A stretch of 47,195 nt of DNA. It comes from a virus. The stretch spans positions 1 to 47,195 of IMG/VR virus record IMGVR_UViG_3300045994_000459. One strand, written 5' to 3'. Shown here piece by piece: positions 9,401 through 17,567 of this stretch. Position numbers and translations under genes: made by a program. The notes under the pieces are model-generated. The model was given only the letters and a program-made list of their open reading frames with translations. It did no database searches and had not been told where the DNA came from. The stretch's first letter is position 1; the number at the start of each line of letters is the position of its first letter.

Positions 9401-12400
9401 AATACCCGGATGGTGGATCCGGCATTTGCGGCATACCATCCACCACGAGGGCATTTTACCATTAAAGATTATGGTTTTCCAATTAAGTCCTCAAAGACTC
9501 GTGCGTGGCTGTACCAGTATACAGAGGGGGCACCGTATTCGGCTCCCCCAGAGATAACTACATGGTCAGGCAATATTACTGTGATTAGTGGAGCATTTCC
9601 CATGACACTTTGTACATTACCGGCTAATTGTGAAATAAAGAATATTAGCATAGCGGTGATATCGGGTTCTAGAGGAGGTTATGGGGATGCACAAGATAAT
9701 GCTATTAATTTAGGCGTGGACTGGTCGGGGAGTATTGAGACATCAATTAATCGTTTAGACACTTCCCTTTATAATGGGCGTTTTATCTCTTATGTAGGAA
9801 GTTATTCCACGAGCCTTACTCCTAGGCCAATAATATGGAAAATGTGTCGAGAAATTACTGCAACTCAGTTTGATTTGTATAATATACTGTCAACTACTAA
9901 GGCAGCTAATCATTTACAATGGGACCAACTTCCTAACCCTTATTTGATATCAACGAGTGGTGTCTGGAGGATTGGTATTTGTGCTGCTAGTATATCTCAA
10001 GGTGGTCCTGGAAGTCAAGCTTGGGCCTCCGGGGATAAAGGGACAGGGCTAGGTATAACTGGATGGTCTACTTACGGTGGTGGCGGTGCCTTCGGAGTAC
10101 GTTACTGCCCCCGTTATAGCATAGGTGCTGATTCTTCTCAAACTGATTTTATAAAACCATTTGAAACTGCTGGTTCTGGGTCTATAAGTTTAACTCACGG
10201 ACATATGTATTCTACTGTTTCAGACTTAGACAGAGTTTTAAAACTCTACAGCGATGCAGTCGTTCCAGATACGTCCGGACAGATTAGTGTGGTTATACAA
10301 TATCAACTCCGCTCTAGCCCGTATCTGAAAGAGGATAATTTCTGTTTTGATCAGTTCAATTTTAAAACTCAGCCCACAATAACTGGTTCTAAATATGTAA
10401 CCACATCAGGAAAGGGTTGGACCGTAGCAAATCCGCAAAATACTACTTTGGCCATGATAAATCAAGGAGCAAGTGTTGTTGTAGATCTTGATTATTCTAA
10501 TATTGTTGGGTCGGGATATCATCAATATATAACACAGGCTTCCTTCGCTGGAGCGCTCAATGTATTAGAAAAGAGTGCTTATCACTATGATCCGGTTGCG
10601 GCAGTAAATGGAACCAAAGTTTTTGAGCTGGCAACAGTTAGCGGGGTATGGCAAGCTCCTGGCGGAGGTTCTAGTCTGGTACCTACTCCTAGTGGTAAAT
10701 ACACTGCACCTTTTTCCTATATAACTATACCTTCCGGTCTTTATAGTTGGACGGTAGAAACTAAATTTGCTGCAGAGCGATTAGGAGATTTGCGGGGGCA
10801 ATATGTTGGATTGATGTTAACTTACGAGAATGATCCATCCAAATTTTATCAGTTGGTGACTTCAGCAGATGGAATCATAAATTATTGCCACCAAAGCCCA
10901 TGGGATCGTGTTTATGTTCCCCGCAAGGGTGCAGTTACCGATGAGATCTGGATGCGGGTTACTAAATCAGGTTCCGTTTTTACATTCAACTGGTCAGAGG
11001 ACTATGAAACCTGGAATCATATAGACCCGTTTATTCTCACCTCTGGTACACACCCACCAATGTCTGATTATAATACACCCGCACCTTATAGGTGTTGGGC
11101 ATCTTCGGAATATACTAATATTGCTGCTGGTGGAGGGTATGCGTGGCAGGCTTTTGATGGTACATGTAAATACCCCTATAATCCTACTTCCACTGACCGC
11201 TGGTGCTCTAGTGTAAGTGCTTACGATTATCAACTTCCACAATGGTTAGCCTTTGACTTTGCTATACCCGTGTTTATATATTATTACCAACTACAAAATC
11301 CGTCACATGTTTGGGGAACCCAGTCTGACGGCTTTGGGGCAACCCCCGCAAGTTTCGAGTTACACGGGTCAAATACTGCTGCTGATAACGACTGGACAGT
11401 TTTGGATAAACGGCAGGATACCGCAGAATATGGGGAATGCGGATGGAGTCTTCCTCTTCAGATACGAACTCCTGGGGCTTATAGGTATTATAGGCTCTAT
11501 GTTACCAATGTCCATCCTTCTCAACCATCATATTGTGTTGCACTAGGACAATTATCATTGATTGGAACCGCTTTACCTTTGCCCGCCTATAAAACTGATT
11601 CTAATTATTTAATTGGACCAGTAGTCATTTCTGAAAGGGATCAAATCTATACTTCGACATCCAATGCACTGGTTCCAATTATGACTTCATCTGGTAGTCC
11701 TAGTCCTTTTGTGGTTACTTCTAGTATGCCTGATTCTGCTAATGCCTGGAAGGTTTTTGGAACCGATTTTGTGTATTATGATTCCAGTCCGTCTATACCA
11801 TGGACTCCTCCGTGGATTCAGATTGATATGGGCAGTTTTGTTGTGGTCCAGGGGGTACGTTTTATAGGACACCTTAAGGATACCTTTTATCGTGCTATTC
11901 CTTACGATTTTAGAATTCTAGGATCTACTGATAATTCTCAATGGACAACAGTGTATACGTCTAAAGGTGCACGAGGGTATAATGCTTCAGCGGGTAATGC
12001 GTATGTTCCCTCTGCTGATATGAATTTATTTCTTGAGTTTCCTAACAATACACCTTACCGTTATTACCGACTGTATATAGATACCCCGGGTGCATTTTGG
12101 AATACCCCTAGAACAATACCAAACGCTCTATGGTTTAGTAACTTACAATTCAAGGGCGTTACCACTAACAGGCAAGAAGTAACTTCGGCTTACACCCATG
12201 CGTCTTTTGATTATGTTAAAGTTACTACAACGTCAGGATTAGAGTCTATTACTATTGGAGATGATTGGGAATTAATGTTGGACGGAAAAGCTGCAGTTAA
12301 TTCTGGTGCTAATACCTGCGTGACCGCACTGTCGGTTATAGATCCATCAACATATTATTTTTCTTATTACCCCAAAACATCTTTTGATCCGGGAGCATCA

Positions 12401-14923
12401 GTATTTGTAAGAGTTAAAGCTGAAGAATCTCCTTCTTTTCGTCTAACCTACGATAAGTCCAAATGTTTTTTTTATGCCTCAGTAAGTGGCAGCCAAGCTA
12501 ATTTACCATTTACTAGTCATCTTGGTGAGGTGACTACTAGCGGAGGGCCTGCACTATCTTATCTTTGGGATGAGTCTCCATACACAATAAGTATATACGC
12601 GATGACTACCAGTGGTTATGCACCCCCAAATTACATAACAACTACTACTGGTATAGTTTATGAGGGACAATATGCTATAAGTAAAACTGCGAGTGGGTGT
12701 TATTTAGAAACACAAAAGCTTGATGCATCTTTATTTAACGGGGATTGGACTTTCCATGTCTGGTTAAATGCACAGGCCCAAGCATACACCAGTCCCCCTA
12801 AACTAACATATTCTCAAAATAATTATTTGGATAATAAAAACTTTGCTAAGGCTTTTGATGGTAATCCTTCAACTATTTGTTGTCTTACTTGGGGACAAGA
12901 ACCTACTACCACTATTATTACTCCGAATAGCGCTAGTGCTTCCTATGGTTCTTTGATAGCAGATTCTCCATGGCAATTCGATGCTGTCCGTTTCCTTCCT
13001 ACCCAAGAGGCGAGTTGGTGGAATGGGCATTATCCGAGGAATGTCTGGCTTTATTATTCAGATGATGACACTACTTACACACGAGCACAGGCTTGGGTTA
13101 TTCCTTCTGCTCCTTCCAGTATGTCACAATGGGGGGATTGGTTGATAGTTAACCCACCGATAGGAGCTCACCGTTTCTATAGATTATATATAGGACAACC
13201 TCAGGGGTGGGTAGGTTACGGGAATCAGGCAGAATTTAGTGAATGTCAGGTAAGAAGTGCAGGGACCGCAATCATTCCTCCCTCAACTTTATTTTCAATT
13301 AAGAATTCGGATACTACTGAAGCTTTGCGTTGTGATTTTGGGATGGGTGGAGGTATGGGTGTATATCAAAACAATATGCTGGTGGGTAGTTCGGATGTAA
13401 TAAATTATACCGGTAACAACTGGGCTCATTTTGCTGTAGTCAAAAAAGGCCCTTGGGTTAATACTTTTTTCAACGGGATTAAACTGGGGGGTAACATAAC
13501 ACTTTCTGGAACTCTTTGCACTACAGGCAGTGGTTATATAGATTTTTTTAATAATTATACGGGCTATGTTGATATGATTGTCATGGAAAAGGGAGCTAGA
13601 TGGATCTCTGATTTTTATACGGCTGAGCAATTTGATGAGATATTTACTTTCAAACCTGCCAGTCCTATAGATCTTGATATTAATTTTGGTATAGTTCCTG
13701 ATACGAATGCTCCAATAGTTATTCCTATAACTCCTCTGCCTATGGCTTCTGGTGTGTGTCCTGCTTCGGGCATTGTGTTCGAAATCTTAGATGATTTTTC
13801 AGGTGTCAAGTGGGAGCAGACTTACATCAACATAGGAGATTTCACTGTTTGGTCGGGCGGGAATAATATGACCGAGTGGTGCGATGACCGTGGTACTCTT
13901 ACCTATGAAGATTTAGGAAAGGCGCAGGGAGAGTGGGCGGATATACAATTAACTGAATCTGGTGTAGTATATACCGAGGGTATAAATAGACAACTATATC
14001 CTCCCGGTACAATCTATGACGATAGTGGTGCGTGGGGCCGAAGATTTACTTATTACGCCCCTAATGATACTCAGATATTATATTTTGGTAAGACTGTTGC
14101 TGTGGTCATTAGCGGAACCGATAGTGTAGGGTATGGTTCTCAGTTTGATGCATTGCAGCCAAACAGGTTTGCGAATAGTTATAGTTTTGAATTCATTCCT
14201 AATGACAACATAGAATTTGGAAATGTCTTTCTTAACAAGGGCGAAAGTAAGAGAATTGATGAGTTGAATGCCCGAGGAGAACACTTTTGGGTGGATCTCC
14301 TAGATAGTGATTATCCTGAAACTGATATAGCAGAATCAGAATGTAGTCTAACTTGGTCAGATGGTTTTAGTGAATTTGTGTGCTCGGGTACATGGTTTAC
14401 TACATGGACCGGCAATGAATGGACTGGGTCGTCAGGCATAGTAATGCATAGAATGCATTGGGATCCCAATAATGATTGGAACTGGAAAGGCAATCGGGCG
14501 ATACAACTAACTGTGGAAGCACATAATAATAATCCTACGTGTAGTGTATATAATGTTAATGATTATATAATTTATTATGGATGGCAAACCAGTTGGTTCC
14601 ATCAGGCTATAAAGGACTTATATCCTGCATGGGATTTTAATCATAAATTACCTATATTTGTAAGTATAAAAACAGATCTTTTTGCTCCTGGATTACTGAA
14701 TAAGTCCTATATGTTCTGGACGTCGCCCGGATACAAGGCAGATTTCTATGTTACACTTACTCCTAAACCTATACCAAAGGATGATTTGAAGATAGGAATT
14801 CTAGCCTATAGTCAGTTTTTGCAGTATAGTGAGGATGTTGAGATAGAGGTCTCGTGTAAAGATTTGGATGGGAACGAAATGGTGTATGTATGGAAATTCA
14901 GGACACAAGATAAACCCAATTAA
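6449..14923 (+). CDS. Giant multi-lectin adhesin (LamG, ConA-like and discoidin domains)
   Basis: 2824 residues. The ATG at 6449 is two bases after the previous stop, with only a weak upstream GAG, so translation is probably coupled. Domains read from the sequence: a LamG-like half (about 73-191; GLICYHSL, MCTFWFKP, GWYLL), an inserted beta region and DUF1349-like ConA domain (about 198-510, closing with MRIGLQSY and YNYIEFVRG), then the other LamG half (about 514-640; KWYLLQFG, WWVNGS, DEVAHWSRWLTGEE). A first discoidin-like domain lies near 759-913. A second ConA-like domain (about 1427-1928) appears split by two discoidin domains (about 1541-1710 and 1750-1905). A second LamG (about 2071-2391) is split by a fourth discoidin (about 2115-2270). 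An Ig-like segment (APIVIPITPLP, then SGIVFEILDDFSG) lies near the C-terminus. All these folds bind sugars in known proteins. No enzyme motif is seen. Probably a host-glycan-binding fibre or surface decoration. Confidence 0.75.
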   Translation: MPHTVSGTITSTGTLLPDGTAVSGSHSVNYTYSYILPNPSGVYSVDACSSGIANLPLYVQAIGDSIPLSPTDIKDGLICYHSLQETGIRIEDNSGNGYTAYAIGTIPVRGRTGYGRSLGQYPYGHINVPTLPTQSGNNYMCTFWFKPTTLLVSGSNTSFTIMGTHDFYGDHFINPWDYKISSPYQGWYLLNPCQICVASKGVQAGTTITNGPRTVVSRSYGPLINNRVIESFTIYSSSSALLSLKIMKNTSGNVFDIIDLESFTHNGGGSQTFVLTSPYYVPDDGATYYPGFYLPLNIGSNSSSASFNDRSAPNNLVGNGITLGTTINTIKLQVKYVDLDDSVLRIQGNSNTNWFSNTNTSATLYFPIDKSWDWDIETEFFIPTPAITDQAAGFIFFNSTSLNNYCSFVVVARGQYSFDIKAQTGNYSYTCASDIWYGNSSFKFGMKKVGQTVYFRYLDPISYSWIWPIYYMDCSLWSSSMRIGLQSYNPTGAAPVVTYNYIEFVRGVKPAGVGDPEVPGRIWISYNETSVSGTVGVRTDSRIWLHTNRDGFAAGTSTHTWDPSKWYLLQFGTKPNAAPGEYCWWVNGSQERGLTVGSGTGAVSFITSDGMNYFDPYPQPASGSFVLDEVAHWSRWLTGEESLKMVNKVSQVAWFYLQGYYKSDANVDMISSTTTSGDSSLSNISGGLRSITYAQYQQGTPSGVSVRFQKISYRIQIGLNVVSRKLDQATFNIIRRSSGWVGANTCYCEEPIPPWPLASGTLSANTANGGNVPANLKDGNAASYYENTGPPANAAYYLRVSYPLNWPTTRTGWKAIRFRAYSSVNFWLTDFPKTMRICGSNLMSPTTTTDSDWEYLFDITSPAPPSNNSWADWATFPWTVRYPHYRIQFLTNYGNSSTNWITISEMDINTVGLEPNALFFDIRGDVPIYNQGPSTTSNNVQNFYILKRWTEPLVIITPDSTAANFNQLVYHLTGPEYIDVLPARNTRMVDPAFAAYHPPRGHFTIKDYGFPIKSSKTRAWLYQYTEGAPYSAPPEITTWSGNITVISGAFPMTLCTLPANCEIKNISIAVISGSRGGYGDAQDNAINLGVDWSGSIETSINRLDTSLYNGRFISYVGSYSTSLTPRPIIWKMCREITATQFDLYNILSTTKAANHLQWDQLPNPYLISTSGVWRIGICAASISQGGPGSQAWASGDKGTGLGITGWSTYGGGGAFGVRYCPRYSIGADSSQTDFIKPFETAGSGSISLTHGHMYSTVSDLDRVLKLYSDAVVPDTSGQISVVIQYQLRSSPYLKEDNFCFDQFNFKTQPTITGSKYVTTSGKGWTVANPQNTTLAMINQGASVVVDLDYSNIVGSGYHQYITQASFAGALNVLEKSAYHYDPVAAVNGTKVFELATVSGVWQAPGGGSSLVPTPSGKYTAPFSYITIPSGLYSWTVETKFAAERLGDLRGQYVGLMLTYENDPSKFYQLVTSADGIINYCHQSPWDRVYVPRKGAVTDEIWMRVTKSGSVFTFNWSEDYETWNHIDPFILTSGTHPPMSDYNTPAPYRCWASSEYTNIAAGGGYAWQAFDGTCKYPYNPTSTDRWCSSVSAYDYQLPQWLAFDFAIPVFIYYYQLQNPSHVWGTQSDGFGATPASFELHGSNTAADNDWTVLDKRQDTAEYGECGWSLPLQIRTPGAYRYYRLYVTNVHPSQPSYCVALGQLSLIGTALPLPAYKTDSNYLIGPVVISERDQIYTSTSNALVPIMTSSGSPSPFVVTSSMPDSANAWKVFGTDFVYYDSSPSIPWTPPWIQIDMGSFVVVQGVRFIGHLKDTFYRAIPYDFRILGSTDNSQWTTVYTSKGARGYNASAGNAYVPSADMNLFLEFPNNTPYRYYRLYIDTPGAFWNTPRTIPNALWFSNLQFKGVTTNRQEVTSAYTHASFDYVKVTTTSGLESITIGDDWELMLDGKAAVNSGANTCVTALSVIDPSTYYFSYYPKTSFDPGASVFVRVKAEESPSFRLTYDKSKCFFYASVSGSQANLPFTSHLGEVTTSGGPALSYLWDESPYTISIYAMTTSGYAPPNYITTTTGIVYEGQYAISKTASGCYLETQKLDASLFNGDWTFHVWLNAQAQAYTSPPKLTYSQNNYLDNKNFAKAFDGNPSTICCLTWGQEPTTTIITPNSASASYGSLIADSPWQFDAVRFLPTQEASWWNGHYPRNVWLYYSDDDTTYTRAQAWVIPSAPSSMSQWGDWLIVNPPIGAHRFYRLYIGQPQGWVGYGNQAEFSECQVRSAGTAIIPPSTLFSIKNSDTTEALRCDFGMGGGMGVYQNNMLVGSSDVINYTGNNWAHFAVVKKGPWVNTFFNGIKLGGNITLSGTLCTTGSGYIDFFNNYTGYVDMIVMEKGARWISDFYTAEQFDEIFTFKPASPIDLDINFGIVPDTNAPIVIPITPLPMASGVCPASGIVFEILDDFSGVKWEQTYINIGDFTVWSGGNNMTEWCDDRGTLTYEDLGKAQGEWADIQLTESGVVYTEGINRQLYPPGTIYDDSGAWGRRFTYYAPNDTQILYFGKTVAVVISGTDSVGYGSQFDALQPNRFANSYSFEFIPNDNIEFGNVFLNKGESKRIDELNARGEHFWVDLLDSDYPETDIAESECSLTWSDGFSEFVCSGTWFTTWTGNEWTGSSGIVMHRMHWDPNNDWNWKGNRAIQLTVEAHNNNPTCSVYNVNDYIIYYGWQTSWFHQAIKDLYPAWDFNHKLPIFVSIKTDLFAPGLLNKSYMFWTSPGYKADFYVTLTPKPIPKDDLKIGILAYSQFLQYSEDVEIEVSCKDLDGNEMVYVWKFRTQDKPN

Positions 14924-14971
14924 CTGACCTGCTTTGGTTTATAGCAGACACGATTATCGGAGGATATTGAT

Positions 14972-16594
14972 ATGGCACAACCACGATGGGTAGAAATGTA
15001 TACTAACTCCAGCGGCGTAGGCTTAGCAGACTACCTTAATGCTGGTCATAATGTGAATTATATGTACGGAAGGGGAACGCCTCCGTCTCTACGAGGTGGT
15101 GTACCTCCTCAAATCCCAATAAATCTAGCATCCAGTGAGTGTAATCTACTTATTACTATGAATGATGGTAGTCAAGCCCATTCCAAAATATTTACACTCA
15201 CCAGTGGTAACAACCTAGATCCCCGTGTGCTTGCCAGAGATATCACCGATAAGATGCACCGAGAATACCCCGTTAATAGTCCTATATGGACTAGTGCCTA
15301 CTGCGATTGGTATGCTGGTGCCTTTGAACTGCGGGGTGGTATTTGTGGTTATAATACTTCTGTTTCTGTTGATATTACTGATAGTAGTGCTGCTACCAAA
15401 CTTGGCTTCACACATGGCGTGGCTGCTTACGGTTCAGACAATAATAGATTCTATAGTGGTGGAGTTTCTGCAGGAAATAAAACAACTAATACTTGGAGTG
15501 GATCTATATCTGTAAGTGGTACATCGTTTGCAGGTTCTTGGGATGAATACACTATCGTGGCTATTAACTCTGATGGTGGGGCCAATCAAGGGACTGCCTC
15601 TATAATTACGCATGCTAGCGGAACTTACCCAGGCACCGTTACCTTAGGAGGTATATATAATTATTCGGATGATTCTGTATATCATCTAGTTGTTACAGTT
15701 AGCGGATCTGCTTCTTACATGAATGGTGTTAAGGGTGCTGTGCCACAAATGTCTTGGTATGGTGCGGGCGGAGACACTACTATGTCTGGTGGGGCCCTTG
15801 AATTACTATATCCTAACCGACCATATTCCTTAGGGAACAAAGGCTTGTGGGTTAAGTTTAGTAATGCTCCTTTCTCCTACCCTGGAGATGCATGGCTGAT
15901 CTCTGCTAGTGGTATATTAGCTCCAGAAGGTTTTAATTACGGTTGGGGCTCAGCCCTACGTAAAGTGATTTGGAGTTCTAGGAAAGGAGATGTCCAGTGG
16001 ACGCAACAGTCAACTAGTTCGTATGGTAGTTATTTTCCTATTGGTAGAAAAGGCATTTATATAGCGGCCAATCAAAACTATGCTGTCGCTCCTGGGGACA
16101 CTCTAAGGGTAAGACTACCTGGTCCAGTACCCTATCGTTATGACATTACATCCATCAACCTAGGAAATATTACTGTCACTACATCTTCCCGTGTATTCTG
16201 CGTGAGATTCGACCTCGTAGGTGGTGCTGTAGAATTAACCAATGTGAAGTATGGGCTTCTGAATGATGGTGGCATGGGCTACCATGATGGTATCAACACG
16301 GCTTTTCGTTATGGCACTGTTGGGCCGGGACAGAAAGCAGTGAATACTAATTATGATGTAGAGTGGTGGAATCAAGTGAATGTACAAGATTTAGTTCCGC
16401 CTAAGACTAGTTATATGTACGCTATAGATGCTAACCTAACCAATGTATCGACAGCAGATGACTCAAAAACTATCGGAATCGACCCCTATGATTCTTTGAT
16501 TTCTGACTATATTTTTTGTGCAATACAATTAGGAGCCGATGAATCCGGGCAAAAGACAGTGGTATACCGCTGTTACTACGACTATACTGAGTAA
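14972..16594 (+). CDS. Virion structural protein with tail-type 'LGF' module
   Basis: 540 residues. The ATG at 14972 follows CGGAGGA (14958-14964). Residues about 57-160 carry a module with a strand NLLITMNDG, a helix VLARDITDKM, FELRGG, SVSVDITDSS, and AATKLGFTHG followed by AAYG. The same plan (helix, FTIYTG, SVQIYHGG, EQLGFF) is found near residues 221-321 of the 2150-residue protein downstream. This arrangement resembles modules of phage tail proteins and flagellar hook-associated proteins, though the family cannot be named securely. The rest is glycine/serine-rich beta structure without catalytic motifs. Unlike its neighbours it lacks obvious Ig or LamG domains. A tail or adaptor protein is plausible. 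Confidence 0.6.
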   Translation: MAQPRWVEMYTNSSGVGLADYLNAGHNVNYMYGRGTPPSLRGGVPPQIPINLASSECNLLITMNDGSQAHSKIFTLTSGNNLDPRVLARDITDKMHREYPVNSPIWTSAYCDWYAGAFELRGGICGYNTSVSVDITDSSAATKLGFTHGVAAYGSDNNRFYSGGVSAGNKTTNTWSGSISVSGTSFAGSWDEYTIVAINSDGGANQGTASIITHASGTYPGTVTLGGIYNYSDDSVYHLVVTVSGSASYMNGVKGAVPQMSWYGAGGDTTMSGGALELLYPNRPYSLGNKGLWVKFSNAPFSYPGDAWLISASGILAPEGFNYGWGSALRKVIWSSRKGDVQWTQQSTSSYGSYFPIGRKGIYIAANQNYAVAPGDTLRVRLPGPVPYRYDITSINLGNITVTTSSRVFCVRFDLVGGAVELTNVKYGLLNDGGMGYHDGINTAFRYGTVGPGQKAVNTNYDVEWWNQVNVQDLVPPKTSYMYAIDANLTNVSTADDSKTIGIDPYDSLISDYIFCAIQLGADESGQKTVVYRCYYDYTE

Positions 16595-16599
16595 GCAAC

Positions 16600-17244
16600 A
16601 TGATTACCAGAACATATCCATCTGAATGCACAATTTACAATTGTGATAGTCTCATTACCACGGCCATCAGAGATCGTCTTGGAGATAGAACCGTATTAAA
16701 ACGGTTTCGTCTTTCCCCTACTGACAACTTTAGTGACTATATAGATGGGGACACTTCTACTTTCTATATTGAAAACCCAAAAGTCTGGCCCTACAACCTT
16801 AAAGTTGGTAACACTGTATGTTCAGGAATAGATTGTGCTCAAGTCATAGACTATCATTACATTGCTCTTGATGGTTATGATTTAACGGCCTCAGGCATGG
16901 ACTTCTGGTTAGAGACGTTCAAGCTGTCTGACTATGAGATATGGACTGCTTTCTTAAGCGTGGACTTGTCTCCTATCGTTAGGACGCCAAACTGTATCAC
17001 CTTGGAGATGGAGATTATAAAAGCTGCCATAGACTTATTGCCATCTATACGAGACAAGATGTTTGAGGACGGAGAGTATATGTCCCGGGAAGTCACTGAC
17101 AAGAACCAGAGCTATCGCCAATCACTAGCTGGTGGTGTTGATCCATACAAAGATTTACTTACTACTTTACAATCTGAACTTACTAGACTGATAGAACGTA
17201 ACTGCTACAAAAGACTTTATAGAGGAGGCTACAGACTGGAATAA
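16600..17244 (+). CDS. Unrecognised 214-residue protein in structural operon
   Basis: 214 residues, starting six bases after the previous stop, with no strong Shine-Dalgarno, so translational coupling is likely. The first 120 residues look beta-rich (CTIYNCDSL, TSTFYIENPKVWPYNLKVG, YHYIALDGYDL). The last 90 are helical and charged (LEMEIIKAAIDLLPSIRDKM, LLTTLQSELTRLIERNCYKR). This beta-then-helix layout and the size would fit a small connector or adaptor in the virion, but no family is recognised. The gene ends in a one-base TAATG overlap with the next gene. The name is left open. Confidence 0.6.
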   Translation: MITRTYPSECTIYNCDSLITTAIRDRLGDRTVLKRFRLSPTDNFSDYIDGDTSTFYIENPKVWPYNLKVGNTVCSGIDCAQVIDYHYIALDGYDLTASGMDFWLETFKLSDYEIWTAFLSVDLSPIVRTPNCITLEMEIIKAAIDLLPSIRDKMFEDGEYMSREVTDKNQSYRQSLAGGVDPYKDLLTTLQSELTRLIERNCYKRLYRGGYRLE

Positions 17245-17564
17245 TGGCACGTGGATGGGTAGTCAAATATAAAGATGGAACTGTAATTCCTGAGTGGGAC
17301 TTTGATAGGCCTTTTAGCCAGCTCCCGAATGTTGGGGATATAGAATCTGTCGCTATCGTATTTGAAGATAGACATTGGGTTATTGCTGGTAAAAAACATT
17401 ATTTCTCTCAAAAGGGAGAGTCTATCCTAGTGGGACCAGGTTTTACAGGAGGGCAACGTCTTGAAAGTCGTACCATAGGATACTGGGAAGATGGACGAAG
17501 AATAAAATATACCCTCAATGAGTCTACAGGGGAGATGCGTGGCCCGTATGATGACGGGAGGTAA
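17244..17564 (+). CDS. Unrecognised 106-residue protein in structural operon
   Basis: 106 residues from the ATG of a TAATG overlap; the next gene's Shine-Dalgarno lies inside its last codons. The sequence is a compact beta protein: WVVKYKDGTVIPEWD, FSQLP, RHWVIAGKKHYFSQKG, then RLESRTIGYWEDGRRIKYTL. The abundance of Trp, Tyr, Gly and Arg suggests a small folded domain, possibly a binding or minor virion protein. The regular strand-turn-strand pattern and tight operon position argue that it is real. No family assignment is made. Confidence 0.6.
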   Translation: MARGWVVKYKDGTVIPEWDFDRPFSQLPNVGDIESVAIVFEDRHWVIAGKKHYFSQKGESILVGPGFTGGQRLESRTIGYWEDGRRIKYTLNESTGEMRGPYDDGR

Positions 17565-17567
17565 CGC

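Noticed and set aside
14929-14947. CTGCT/AGCAG hairpin after the 2824-residue gene
   Set aside because: The stem is only five base pairs, has a nine-base loop and no following T-run. Too weak for a terminator.
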